DNA of 64,000 nt, taken from assembly GCF_008632455.1 (NCBI RefSeq), contig NZ_CP043929.1, forward strand, positions 496,001 to 560,000, written 5' to 3'. Origin of the DNA: Methylomonas rhizoryzae. GTDB lineage: Bacteria > Pseudomonadota > Gammaproteobacteria > Methylococcales > Methylomonadaceae. Position numbers and translations under genes: made by a program. The notes under the pieces were generated by a model that worked only from the letters and a program-made list of their open reading frames with translations, had not been told where the DNA came from and searched no databases. Position 1 is the stretch's first letter; every line of letters begins with the position of its first letter. Of the stretch, positions 1 through 8,431 are shown in pieces.

Positions 1-253
1 CGTACAAGTCTAAAGCCATAGCCGTATATCCGAGCCCGGCAAGCATCTCTGCGCGTTTACGGGCATAGTCGTTTAAGCCCCACCATTCGTGCACGACCAG
101 CACGCCAGGCTGTTGTGCTCCTTTAGTGTCGTCCCAGGCTAAATAGCCTTTTAAACGGGTGTTGCCTGCCCGGTACTCAATCGTTTCAGTACGTAAGGCG
201 GCAAAGGTAGCGTAGCTAAAGAGCAGCGTCATGATTAAAAGCGTGTATCGCAT
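1..253 (-). CDS. Dienelactone hydrolase family protein (N-terminal part only)
   Basis: This is the first 84 codons of a gene that runs off the left edge. The start is ATG at 253, preceded by a strong AAGGAGG-type ribosome binding site. The first 19 or so residues form a hydrophobic signal peptide ending in TFAA, so the protein is probably exported. The segment VLVVHEWWGLNDY followed by RAEMLAGLGYTAMALDLY matches the N-terminal strand and oxyanion region of dienelactone hydrolase alpha/beta hydrolases. The catalytic Cys/Asp/His residues would lie outside the window, so activity cannot be judged. It is divergent from trpS, with about 240 bp between them. The family call is good; the substrate is unknown. 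Confidence 0.85.
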   Translation of the reverse strand, partial: MRYTLLIMTLLFSYATFAALRTETIEYRAGNTRLKGYLAWDDTKGAQQPGVLVVHEWWGLNDYARKRAEMLAGLGYTAMALDLY

Positions 254-494
254 GCCGAGTTTCCTCCTTGGGTGGTTTGATCCAGCGAATGACTGCTGAA
301 AGCCGTTAAAAAAAGCGTGTTGCCGGTTAATTTGGCTAGCCAAGATATAGCAGCGTCCTCGGGCCGATTGTCGGGTCTTGCCGCGACATGGTTGCTCCAT
401 CGGTTAATCCGACGTTAATGTTCGGCTAAGCAAGCGGATTTGTGTAGAATCCAAGTATTTATCAACTATTAGTCTGTAGTGCACAGGTAAGTAT

Positions 495-1511
495 ATGAGC
501 AAATCCATCGTTCTGACCGGGATTACCACAACAGGTACACCGCATTTAGGCAATTATGCCGGTGCTATTCGTCCTGCTATTAATGCTAGCAAGGATGAGC
601 AGGTCAGACCTTTTTATTTTTTGGCGGACTACCATGCGTTGATCAAATGCCATGAGCCGGCTCGCGTCAAACAGTCCAGTTTGGAAATTGCGGCGACTTG
701 GCTGGCTTTGGGGCTGGATACCGAAAACGCGGTGTTTTACCGGCAATCGGATGTGCCCGAGATTTTAGAGTTAACCTGGATTTTAACCTGCGTGACGGCG
801 AAGGGGTTGATGAATCGAGCGCATGCCTACAAGGCTGCGGTCGCCGAGAACGAAGAAGGGCAAGGGAACGATCCGGATAAGGGCATTACTATGGGGCTGT
901 TCAGCTATCCGGTCTTGATGGCCGCGGATATTTTGATGTTTAAAGCGCAGCAGGTGCCTGTCGGCAAAGACCAAATTCAACATATTGAGATGGCGCGCGA
1001 TATTGCTAGTCGTTTCAATCATTTGTACGGTGAACATTTCATATTGCCGGAGGCCGTGTTGGACGATAACGCGGCGACCTTATTGGGTTTGGACGGACGC
1101 AAGATGAGTAAAAGCTATAACAACACGATTCCGTTGTTCGAGCCGGAAAAAAAATTGCGCAAACTCATCAACAAGATTAAAACCAATTCCTTGGAGCCGG
1201 GGCAGCCCAAAGAAACGGAAGGCTGCACGCTGTTTGGAATTTATCAAGCGTTTGCCAACCGGCATGAAATCGACGCGATTCGCCAGCGTTATGCGGAGGG
1301 CATAGGGTGGGGGGAGATGAAGCAAATTTTATTCGAAAAAATAAACGATGAGATTGCGCCAGCCCGTGAGAGATACGAAGCTTTGCTGCAAGCCCCCGAA
1401 CATATCGAGCAGCAGCTATGCCTGGGTGCGGAGAAAGCGCGAGCGATCAGTCAGCCGTTTATGAGGGAGCTGCGCGAAGCGGTGGGAATAGCGCCGATTA
1501 TGCAGTGTTAG
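495..1511 (+). CDS. trpS: Tryptophanyl-tRNA synthetase
   Basis: This cytoplasmic class I aminoacyl-tRNA synthetase charges tRNA-Trp with tryptophan using ATP. The 338-residue protein has the usual family length. The HIGH-equivalent motif TPHLGN lies at residues 15-20, directly after the first strand (IVLTGITTTG), and the KMSKS loop lies at residues 203-207 in GRKMSKSYNN. The ATG start at 495 has a short AGG ribosome binding site (CACAGGTAAGT). The next gene begins 30 bp after the stop on the same strand, so the two may be cotranscribed. No leader peptide or T-box-like structure was recognised upstream. Confidence 0.97.
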   Translation: MSKSIVLTGITTTGTPHLGNYAGAIRPAINASKDEQVRPFYFLADYHALIKCHEPARVKQSSLEIAATWLALGLDTENAVFYRQSDVPEILELTWILTCVTAKGLMNRAHAYKAAVAENEEGQGNDPDKGITMGLFSYPVLMAADILMFKAQQVPVGKDQIQHIEMARDIASRFNHLYGEHFILPEAVLDDNAATLLGLDGRKMSKSYNNTIPLFEPEKKLRKLINKIKTNSLEPGQPKETEGCTLFGIYQAFANRHEIDAIRQRYAEGIGWGEMKQILFEKINDEIAPARERYEALLQAPEHIEQQLCLGAEKARAISQPFMRELREAVGIAPIMQC

Positions 1512-1541
1512 CGATAGGGCTTTTGTGAGGGGGGTGATATT

Positions 1542-2459
1542 GTGAAGCGTCTCATTAAGTTTGTACCGATTGTTTGGTGCTTAGGGACGGTGCGTGCAGA
1601 CGATATGACGCTGGACATCACCTCAGGCCTGCTAGGGCAGCAATCGACTCAGCAGTCGGGGGTGGACGCGTTCACCAAGCCGCCCACTAAAGCCGGTGAG
1701 GAAAAAAAACCGCAAGAATCGCTTAAGCCGTCCAAGCCTAACGTTGTTGAGGCGGTGGATGAGGATGTCGATGAGCAGGGCGAGTTTTCTTCGCATAGGG
1801 CTGCAATGCCGGCTAGACCTAAACCTAAACCTATTTCCAAGTCTCATGAAGCGGCCGCCAGTGCGAATCACGAGGCCGATGACATGAATCGCCGTTTCCC
1901 CATTGCGGCGATGCTGACTCGAAAGCCTTTGCAAGTTTCGGATTTGGATTTCATCGGCGTTCAAGCGGTGAGCGGATACGAGGTTATCGGAGAGTTGCAA
2001 AGCGAATTCCGTAACGTGTTGGGTGAAGAGAATTTCGCGTCTCTGGGAGATACCTATTTAGAGGTGAAACAAATCGACATCTGGCTGGAAGCGACTTTAG
2101 AAAGTTACGATTTACCGGGCCAATTGCAGGGCGTCGGCGCTATTCTAGGATTGAACAGCGAATTTGCGGCCAGTTTATTGTTCGGGCCGGAAGGTGGCGA
2201 TTCCGGCGGCGTATATCAGCCGTTGACCTCCCAGGCTGTCAATCCTTTGAATGATTTTGAAACGCTGGGGCTTAAGCGTGGTGATTCTACAATTGACGAT
2301 GAGTTGGTGCGCGACAGTATTTTTCGCTGGATATTTGAATTGTTTAAGCTTAGCAATATCCTCGTCGTCGGCGTTGCGGTATTTGTATGCTACTGCATCG
2401 TCAAAGTGATACGGATTGTGTTCAAGCAGCGCAAACTTGACGACTCGTCAACGATGTAA
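1542..2459 (+). CDS. Unknown secreted/membrane protein with C-terminal transmembrane helix
   Basis: I do not recognise this 305-residue protein. It starts at GTG 1542 behind a GAGGGGGG ribosome binding site. Residues 1-19 look like a signal peptide (hydrophobic, ending in VRA). Residues 25-120 are low-complexity and rich in Lys, Pro, Glu and Ser, so probably a disordered linker. Residues 125-255 form a mixed, likely folded region. A single hydrophobic helix at about 268-290 (NILVVGVAVFVCYCIVKVIRIV) is followed by a short basic tail, suggesting a periplasmic domain anchored by its C-terminus. It sits between trpS and a secreted protease. A role in envelope or surface processing is only a guess from context. 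Confidence 0.7.
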   Translation: MKRLIKFVPIVWCLGTVRADDMTLDITSGLLGQQSTQQSGVDAFTKPPTKAGEEKKPQESLKPSKPNVVEAVDEDVDEQGEFSSHRAAMPARPKPKPISKSHEAAASANHEADDMNRRFPIAAMLTRKPLQVSDLDFIGVQAVSGYEVIGELQSEFRNVLGEENFASLGDTYLEVKQIDIWLEATLESYDLPGQLQGVGAILGLNSEFAASLLFGPEGGDSGGVYQPLTSQAVNPLNDFETLGLKRGDSTIDDELVRDSIFRWIFELFKLSNILVVGVAVFVCYCIVKVIRIVFKQRKLDDSSTM

Positions 2460-2626
2460 TCGGCTTTGTCGGTTCGATGACAAGTTTGCCGGTGTTGCGA
2501 TGCTATGGAACAAACAATCTCGCCCGAGACAGCGCTATCTACTTATCATAAGCAAACTTTTGAGACAGGTTTTGTCCGTATTTCCTAGGCTGATTAGCCG
2601 CAAGTTTATTGTAGAGGTTGTAAAGT

Positions 2627-3385
2627 ATGGGTATTAGATTAGTTTGCGGTTTAATTAGTGTGTTGCTAGGAACAGGCGCTTGGGCTGAAGCGGGAAGCGA
2701 ATTGTTACCGGGAACCATCCTTAAGGTGAAGCCGAGTGTTGTTGCGGTAGGCACCTATATGCCGGCGCGGAATCCGAACGCGGTTTTTTTAGGAACGGGC
2801 TTTGCGGTTGGCGATGGGCGTAAAGTGGTAACTAATGCTCATGTTGTAGGCAAACAATTAGACGTAGGGCATTTGGAGCGTTTTGCTATATTTTATCGGC
2901 AGGACGGAAACGAACTGATGCAAGAAGTGAGTTTGGGGCAAACCGATAGTCAGCACGATTTGGCCGTTTTGACCTTGACTCAAGGCCGACTGCCTGCGCT
3001 GGAACTCGCAGATTCGACTACAGTTAGGGAAGGCGAGTTGTATGCATTCACCGGCTATCCCATTGGGATGGTTTTAGGCCTATATCCGGTTACGCACCGC
3101 GGTATCGTTTCGGCCATATCGCCCAACGCAATCCCTGTCATATCGAGTAAGCAATTGAATTTTAAAATGGTAAAAAGTTTGACGACGCCTTTTGACGTAT
3201 TCCAACTTGACGCGACCGCGTATCCCGGCAATAGCGGTAGCCCACTTTATGATATCAGCGATGCTAAAGTCGTTGGCATCATTAATAAAGTGTTCGTGCA
3301 AGGCAGTAAAGAAAATGCCATTAGCAATCCCAGCGGTATTTCTTATGCGATTCCCGCAGAGCACATTCGAAAACTACTCATGTAA
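2627..3385 (+). CDS. Secreted trypsin-like serine protease
   Basis: This 252-residue S1-family (Deg/trypsin-like) protease carries an N-terminal signal peptide (about residues 1-20, ending GAWA). The catalytic triad is visible: His72 in VVTNAHVVG, Asp111 in QHDLAVLTL and Ser203 in ATAYPGNSGSP. There is no PDZ domain, so it is shorter than DegP or DegS. The start ATG at 2627 has a GAGG ribosome binding site. It lies 167 bp after an unknown anchored protein and 50 bp before a sugar transferase of the PEP-CTERM-associated type. A role in processing or quality control of exported proteins is inferred from this setting; the target is unknown. Confidence 0.88.
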   Translation: MGIRLVCGLISVLLGTGAWAEAGSELLPGTILKVKPSVVAVGTYMPARNPNAVFLGTGFAVGDGRKVVTNAHVVGKQLDVGHLERFAIFYRQDGNELMQEVSLGQTDSQHDLAVLTLTQGRLPALELADSTTVREGELYAFTGYPIGMVLGLYPVTHRGIVSAISPNAIPVISSKQLNFKMVKSLTTPFDVFQLDATAYPGNSGSPLYDISDAKVVGIINKVFVQGSKENAISNPSGISYAIPAEHIRKLLM

Positions 3386-3435
3386 GTCGCTTTCCCGCGA
3401 GTAAATTAACTACCAGACCCTTCGGAACAACAAGA

Positions 3436-4824
3436 ATGATCAGAATTTTTAGGCACTACATCTCGACTGCTTACTTATGGTTGATGTTGGCGGAATGGGT
3501 GGTGTTTTATTGCTCCATGCATATCGGAGCGGCCGTCAGATTTTTATACACCGAGTCTTGGTATTCGCAGTGGGAGATGGCACAAGCCTCGTTAATGTTT
3601 TCCGCCGTGTTTTCGTTAAGTTGCTCCGCATTGGGCTTGTATCGGAAATCCCTGGACCGGGAAGAATACAAATTACTCGAGCGGATTAACTATAGTTTTA
3701 CCGTGGCAATATTCGTTTTAGTGTTCGTTTATTACGTGATACCGGAACTGATGTTGGCTCGTAGTGTGTTAATTTCTGCAATCGTCGTATCGTTTTTCGG
3801 CATGCTGAGCACCCGGTATTTGTTCTACCGGTTTATAAGTCTGGACAACTTGAAGCGCAGAGTATTGGTAATAGGAAGCGGTCGGCGAGCGGCGGAATTG
3901 GATGTGGTCAATTCCACATTTGTATTTCGAGGATTCGAAATAGTCGGTTATTTAGCCATGGAAGACGAAGAGCAAGCAGTTGGGGAAGTGTTTGCATTAA
4001 ACGATACTTTGTCGTTGGCTCAACTGGTTGCCCAGCAAAAAGTGGATGAAATTGTTATAGCAATAGACGATAGACGCAAGAAACTACCGGTAGACGATTT
4101 ATTGGACATCAAAATGTCCGGTGTCGTCGTGATGGACTTGCAGACCTTTTACGAGCGGGAGCAACGCTTGGTGTTTCTGGAAGCATTAACCCCGAGTTGG
4201 CTGGTATTTTCCGATGGGTTCGTCAACGACGGCATGCGGCCGATTATTAAACGCGGGTTCGACGTGATTGCCAGTGTGCTGCTGTTATTGGTTAGTTGGT
4301 GGGTCATGTTACTCACCGCGATTGCTATCTATATCGAAAGCGGCTTTGGAGCTCCGGTGCTTTATAGGCAGACTAGAGTCGGTTATCGAGACCGCCCGTT
4401 TCAAGTAATCAAATTTCGTAGCATGCGGGTGGACGCAGAAAAGCACGGCGCCCAATGGGCAAGTCAGACAGATAACAGGGTGACCCGCGTGGGTAAAGTC
4501 ATTCGAACGTTTAGAATTGACGAATTGCCGCAGTTATTTAATGTGTTGAAAGGCGAAATGAGCTTTGTCGGCCCTAGGCCAGAGCGTCCCGAATTTGTCG
4601 AAGGATTTGAAGCCCGAATTCCCTACTACAAAGAGCGGCATCGCGTAAAACCTGGGATTACCGGTTGGGCGCAATTATGCTACCCCTATGGCGCTAGCGA
4701 ACAAGATACGTGGCAAAAATTACAATACGACCTATATTACGTTAAAAACTACAGCTTGTTTTTAGACTTGGCGATTATGATGAGTACCGTTGAAGTTGTG
4801 CTGTGGGGAAAGGGGGCTAGGTAA
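3436..4824 (+). CDS. Exopolysaccharide sugar transferase, EpsB_2/TIGR03013-like (PEP-CTERM associated)
   Basis: This 462-residue membrane enzyme should transfer a sugar phosphate to undecaprenyl phosphate to begin exopolysaccharide synthesis. The N-terminal half has four hydrophobic segments (about residues 10-130) and a CoA-binding-like nucleotide fold beginning RRVLVIGSGRRAAEL (about 142-155). A further transmembrane helix lies near residues 280-305. It is followed by the cytoplasmic WcaJ/PssY-type catalytic domain with KFRSMRVDAEKHG, RVTRVGKVIR, DELPQLFNVLKGEMSFVGPRPERPEF and KPGITGWAQ. This architecture resembles TIGR03013-type transferases found beside exosortase/PEP-CTERM systems. No other exopolysaccharide gene is adjacent, although a PEP-CTERM protein is encoded 2.1 kb downstream. 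Confidence 0.88.
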   Translation: MIRIFRHYISTAYLWLMLAEWVVFYCSMHIGAAVRFLYTESWYSQWEMAQASLMFSAVFSLSCSALGLYRKSLDREEYKLLERINYSFTVAIFVLVFVYYVIPELMLARSVLISAIVVSFFGMLSTRYLFYRFISLDNLKRRVLVIGSGRRAAELDVVNSTFVFRGFEIVGYLAMEDEEQAVGEVFALNDTLSLAQLVAQQKVDEIVIAIDDRRKKLPVDDLLDIKMSGVVVMDLQTFYEREQRLVFLEALTPSWLVFSDGFVNDGMRPIIKRGFDVIASVLLLLVSWWVMLLTAIAIYIESGFGAPVLYRQTRVGYRDRPFQVIKFRSMRVDAEKHGAQWASQTDNRVTRVGKVIRTFRIDELPQLFNVLKGEMSFVGPRPERPEFVEGFEARIPYYKERHRVKPGITGWAQLCYPYGASEQDTWQKLQYDLYYVKNYSLFLDLAIMMSTVEVVLWGKGAR

Positions 4825-4999
4825 AATTAGAAGTGTAATAGTCGGTCGCTAATGGATGGTCGAGGTGGATTATTATGATTTTTCTGTGTCTTATTTTCGA
4901 GGCTTAGATAAGAAATAATGGGTAATGATTATGGTTCTGTAATATTATGGCGGCGCAAGGTGAATGTTATATGCTTCGGAATTCAATTTAGGGGGGGCT

Positions 5000-5971
5000 G
5001 TGATAAGGGTAATAGTTTTTTTAGTAATGTTTTTTGGTTTCTGCGTAGGTGTGAACGCAGGTGGAAGATCTAGTTTGATTGTTTTTGGAGATAGTTTATT
5101 AGATGTAGGGAATGATTATATAAAAACTACGCGCGAAGGGGGGATAATTCCGATTCCGCCTGAAACAAGATATTTCAATAGGAGATTTTCAAACGGATTG
5201 AATGTTGCCGACTATTTATGGGATTACATTGGTGATGGGTCTAGTGTTAAGCCATCTGAGGGAGTAGATCTTGGAATGAATTGGCGACTTATATTTAATA
5301 AACAGGCGGTTAGCTTTGCATACGGCGGAGCGGAATCAGGGGTTTTGAACTCTGTGGTTGGAAAGTTTGAAGTGTTAGGATTGCTAGGGCAAGTAGGTTT
5401 TTTTCGGGTATTAAAGCCAGATAATACCCCAATGCGTAATACATATGCGCTAGTCTGGAGTGGTGCTAATGATTATATAAATGAGATACTTTCCGGTAGG
5501 CCTGTATCTGAAGACGACGTTATTCTTAGAATAAAATTATCTATTATTGGTCTTTATCATGCCGGAGTTCGTCAGTTTTTGATTCCTAATTTGCCTGATT
5601 TAGGTGAGGTTCCTTTGGCAAGTATATTGGCTGGGTTGTATTTAAATGCCGATATACCGGATATATTGACGGATAGTTCAATGCGCCATAATGAAAAGTT
5701 GCGGAAAATGTTCAAAGAATTAAAAAGTAATTATCCGATTCGTATTATGGAGGTTGATGTATTTGGCTTGGTTAAAAAATATGCGTCAGGCCAAAATTTG
5801 GTTGCAGGGCCTGCTGCAGGTTGTTTGTTTAGCCCGGTTATAGGCCTTGAAGTATGTAATAAGGTTGATTTTGGGCTGGGAGATGACCTGATTTATTGGG
5901 ATGAGCTTCATCCTACTACGGTTTTGCACAAAGCGATAGCAGATAAAATGATTAAACTTATTTCACAATGA
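5000..5971 (+). CDS. Secreted SGNH/GDSL-family esterase or lipase
   Basis: This hydrolase belongs to the SGNH/GDSL family. An in-frame upstream ATG exists at 4964, but I prefer GTG 5000. It follows a run of G's (AGGGGGGG at 4990-4997) and gives a clean signal peptide (VIRVIVFLVMFFGFCVGVNA). Visible family blocks are FGDSLLD with nucleophile Ser32, the Gly block FAYGGAESG, GANDY (block III Asn) and DELHPT (catalytic Asp and His) near residue 308. The substrate, a lipid or acetylated polysaccharide, cannot be told. The gene is markedly AT-richer than the genes on either side and lies convergent to a similarly AT-rich methyltransferase gene, hinting at acquisition. Confidence 0.87.
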   Translation: MIRVIVFLVMFFGFCVGVNAGGRSSLIVFGDSLLDVGNDYIKTTREGGIIPIPPETRYFNRRFSNGLNVADYLWDYIGDGSSVKPSEGVDLGMNWRLIFNKQAVSFAYGGAESGVLNSVVGKFEVLGLLGQVGFFRVLKPDNTPMRNTYALVWSGANDYINEILSGRPVSEDDVILRIKLSIIGLYHAGVRQFLIPNLPDLGEVPLASILAGLYLNADIPDILTDSSMRHNEKLRKMFKELKSNYPIRIMEVDVFGLVKKYASGQNLVAGPAAGCLFSPVIGLEVCNKVDFGLGDDLIYWDELHPTTVLHKAIADKMIKLISQ

Positions 5972-6080
5972 ATCGCCTTGTAAAAAAGTTAGATTGCTGT
6001 ATTCCATGGTCAAGCGAGCCTAATAATGCTCTCAAGCATATGGCTTGTTACTAAGTGTTTAACTTTTCTAATCTTTGATG

Positions 6081-6881
6081 TTAAGTGATCGATTGGGGAG
6101 TCCCAATTAGATAGGTAATTCCGATAGGAAGAAAACGAAAGCGCATTACTCCGCTTTCCCAATGATAGGAGTTATTTCTTAGAACATTAACAAAACCATT
6201 TAATTCGTCCACTGTGTATGTTCTCAGGCACGAAATAATTCCATCAAACATGACTACCAGAGGGATAATAGGTAGTAGATAAGTTAAAATTATATGTGAA
6301 ATTTTGAATGGTCTGATAAATGGTGCTGCTGCTAATACTATAAGGGGGGTAAAAAGCATGTATAGCAACATCAATGGGTGTCTTTGAGTGCTCTCGAAGA
6401 TAGCGATTCCTTCTTTGCAATCGACTGCGTTTTGTAAGATGGCTTTGGCTTTCGATGGTTCAAAATGATGGAAGCTAGAAAAAAGTGTGCGGAACCCTTT
6501 CAGATCGGGGTTGACCTCGGTTGCGTCTACTGAGGTAAAGCAAGTGTCAATAATTTCGGGAAAGTTATGCCGCGCATGATTGAATGCTTCGTGATTAGGA
6601 TATAAATCAGTTAGTATTACTTTGTGGATAATGTTGCTAGCGTCTTTTGATGTGTTATTTGGCTTGTTTAATATAGATAACCATGCGCTGCCGGCTCCTG
6701 AGCATAAGTCTATGATGCATGGGTGGTTGCTTTTCTGTAGGGCTTTGAATAGCATTGGAGAAATGCTGTGATAAAGGTGATATTTTCGGACTATATATTC
6801 TAAAAAATTAGTTACCCCGTTACGGATTTCTTTGGGGCACCAATTTTGATCCTCGATTTCGATAAATTGGATGCGTTTCAT
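6081..6881 (-). CDS. SAM-dependent methyltransferase with C-terminal membrane segments
   Basis: This 266-residue protein has a class I methyltransferase motif I at residues 56-65 (IIDLCSGAGS), a following acidic strand (VILTDLYPN) and a later FSSFHHF segment typical of the Rossmann methyltransferase core. Residues about 165-210 contain two strongly hydrophobic stretches (LMLLYMLFTPLIVLAAAPF and IILTYLLPIIPLVVMFDGII), so the C-terminal part is probably membrane-embedded. The ATG start has an AGGTGAG ribosome binding site. It lies 76 bp downstream of the PEP-CTERM gene on the same strand, separated by a strong hairpin, so expression may depend on read-through or on a weak promoter. The substrate is unknown. 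Base composition is AT-rich. Confidence 0.75.
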   Translation of the reverse strand: MKRIQFIEIEDQNWCPKEIRNGVTNFLEYIVRKYHLYHSISPMLFKALQKSNHPCIIDLCSGAGSAWLSILNKPNNTSKDASNIIHKVILTDLYPNHEAFNHARHNFPEIIDTCFTSVDATEVNPDLKGFRTLFSSFHHFEPSKAKAILQNAVDCKEGIAIFESTQRHPLMLLYMLFTPLIVLAAAPFIRPFKISHIILTYLLPIIPLVVMFDGIISCLRTYTVDELNGFVNVLRNNSYHWESGVMRFRFLPIGITYLIGTPQSIT

Positions 6882-6896
6882 TTTTTCTCACCTCAA

Positions 6897-6930
6897 ACAA
6901 AAATGCCCTCGTTAGGAGGGCATTTTAGTT
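6897..6930 (-). terminator. Rho-independent terminator, possibly bidirectional
   Basis: An inverted repeat AAAATGCCCTC gttag GAGGGCATTTT is flanked by A's on one side and T's on the other, so it could act in either direction. On the minus strand it directly follows the PEP-CTERM gene (stop at 6958) and precedes the methyltransferase start at 6881. Confidence 0.85.
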
Positions 6931-6957
6931 CGATACAATACGAAAAATTGTGGATTA

Positions 6958-7821
6958 TCAGGCAATAAGTTTTCTGCGAGAATATTTTCCTAAGCCTAAT
7001 ACGCCCAGGCCTAGTAATGCCAAGGAAGCAGGTTCTGGTAATTTTTGTGTGTCTCCTGATAATTCTGCGGTACCAGTGGTGAAGTTATCCCCATCTTTGA
7101 ACTGAGAGCTGGAGGTGTAGAAAAGATCTGACACGCCGCCTGATGCATTGGTTTGGGTGTTTGTGTCGAAATAATCCGCAGCAGCGCCACCAGTTACTGA
7201 GAAATAAGCTCTGACGTCCCCAAACAAGTTGCTTCCAAGTACAGCAGTGCTTAAGTCTAAGGTGTCAATTTTCAATGTGAGGAATGGGGTGCCAAACGTG
7301 CTGTCAACTGCATCGCTAGTCTCTGGCAATGCGTTGCCATAATTTAAGTTTGCGTCCGAATACAGGTTTACCCATGCGTTTGAATAGTCAAGTGTGAACA
7401 CAGGTGCCGCTGGATTTGTTAGATCGACAGCGGTGACAACTATGCCTCCGAAACCGTAGGTCAGTTGCACGTTATCAGCAAAATCAGCTGGATTGGTGTC
7501 CGGGAATGGGTCACCGTTAATTGAGTTGATGCCATTGAATTCGGCAAAAATGCCGGTACCGGTCAGGCTCAAGCCCGTAAGGCTACCTAGATCGCTCGTA
7601 TTGATGGCTTGTCTGGCAGAAAATGTGTTTTCAGCTGAAGCTGCTTGGAACCATTGGGTATATGTGGTTTTGCCGATAAAGTCATCTGCAGGCTGATTTG
7701 GATTGCCGACAGACGCGTCCGGATCCCAAATTATGTTTTGTACCGTTACCGCGCTTGCATTGCTTGCCGCCAGAACGGAAAGTGCGCCAGCTAGGATTGC
7801 TGTTGAGAATTTGCTGTTCAT
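6958..7821 (-). CDS. PEP-CTERM sorting-signal surface protein
   Basis: This 287-residue exported protein has an N-terminal signal peptide (residues 1-24, ending SNASA). It ends with a full PEP-CTERM sorting signal: PEP at residues 262-264, a hydrophobic helix (ASLALLGLGVLGLG) and a basic tail (KYSRRK). Such proteins are cleaved and anchored or released by an exosortase and often act in biofilm or floc matrix. The body is rich in Asp, Asn, Gly and Thr, has no cysteine that I can see, and has no enzyme motif. No exosortase gene lies in the window. A good sigma-54 promoter match lies 35-52 bp upstream of the start and a terminator lies just downstream, so it is probably a single-gene transcript. 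The ribosome binding site is CGGAGC. Confidence 0.9.
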   Translation of the reverse strand: MNSKFSTAILAGALSVLAASNASAVTVQNIIWDPDASVGNPNQPADDFIGKTTYTQWFQAASAENTFSARQAINTSDLGSLTGLSLTGTGIFAEFNGINSINGDPFPDTNPADFADNVQLTYGFGGIVVTAVDLTNPAAPVFTLDYSNAWVNLYSDANLNYGNALPETSDAVDSTFGTPFLTLKIDTLDLSTAVLGSNLFGDVRAYFSVTGGAAADYFDTNTQTNASGGVSDLFYTSSSQFKDGDNFTTGTAELSGDTQKLPEPASLALLGLGVLGLGKYSRRKLIA

Positions 7822-7855
7822 TTTTTGCTCCGAATGTATTGAATTCGAATAAGAG

Positions 7856-7874
7856 AAAGCATTAAATGGGCCAG
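7856..7874 (-). promoter_or_regulatory. Candidate sigma-54 (RpoN) promoter of the PEP-CTERM gene
   Basis: The minus strand reads TGGCCC ATTTA ATGCTT. GG at 7872-7871 and GC at 7860-7859 are separated by exactly 10 bases, as the -24/-12 elements require. It differs from the consensus TGGCAC-N5-TTGC[AT] at two positions. Transcription would start about 25 bp before the ATG at 7821. RpoN control of PEP-CTERM genes is known from floc-forming bacteria. Confidence 0.62.
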
Positions 7875-8431
7875 TTTATTAAGTTAATGAAAAGTAATGA
7901 TATTTTTTGTTGGTGGGGGCTGGGAATTCTGTGGTTTGTAAAAAAAACTGACGAATGATTATGTGCTCACTATACTGCTTTTCAGGAATTGCCGTTTAGC
8001 TTGTGGAGATATTTGAGTCTCCAGATAGGCATCAGAGAAATCAGGGCGCCATGCTACTCATGCGGCAGCATTTGCTGGTGGTCTTGCATCATTACTGGTT
8101 AGCGTGCAAGCTTCTGTTTCCCTGGACTTTTCTGAAGAACAATCATGTGGGTTTGGGCGAAACCGGTTTGCATGTTGATTTATGACGGTCAAATTTAAGC
8201 TGTACATTAATCTTGATTAGTCCTCAATTCTGTTGGATGAGCTTCTTGTTCCAGTCTTTAGCGAGATCTAGAGATCAATCCCATGCGCTTTTTCAATTTT
8301 TGAATGATTGGAAAGTGATTTCGTTGCGCCACGTTAGCATTGTCTGTTTGTAAGACTTAGCCGCGGCGCTGTTTGGTGAATAGGGTGTTATTGAGAAGTT
8401 AGGTGAATTCTTAAACAAATAGGAGGGGAAT
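7874..8431. other. Intergenic stretch without a convincing gene
   Basis: Roughly 560 bp between the divergent PEP-CTERM and FAD-oxidase genes, beyond the sigma-54 promoter. The only open frame of any size is 8003-8185 (+, 60 codons). It has no ribosome binding site and no recognisable motif, and may be chance or a remnant. The last 10 bases before 8432 hold the AGGAGG ribosome binding site of the oxidase. I saw no repeat or terminator here. Confidence 0.5.

Noticed and set aside
8003..8185. 60-codon open frame between the PEP-CTERM and FAD-oxidase genes
   Set aside because: No ribosome binding site, no motif and no family resemblance; a chance frame or a decayed remnant is as likely.
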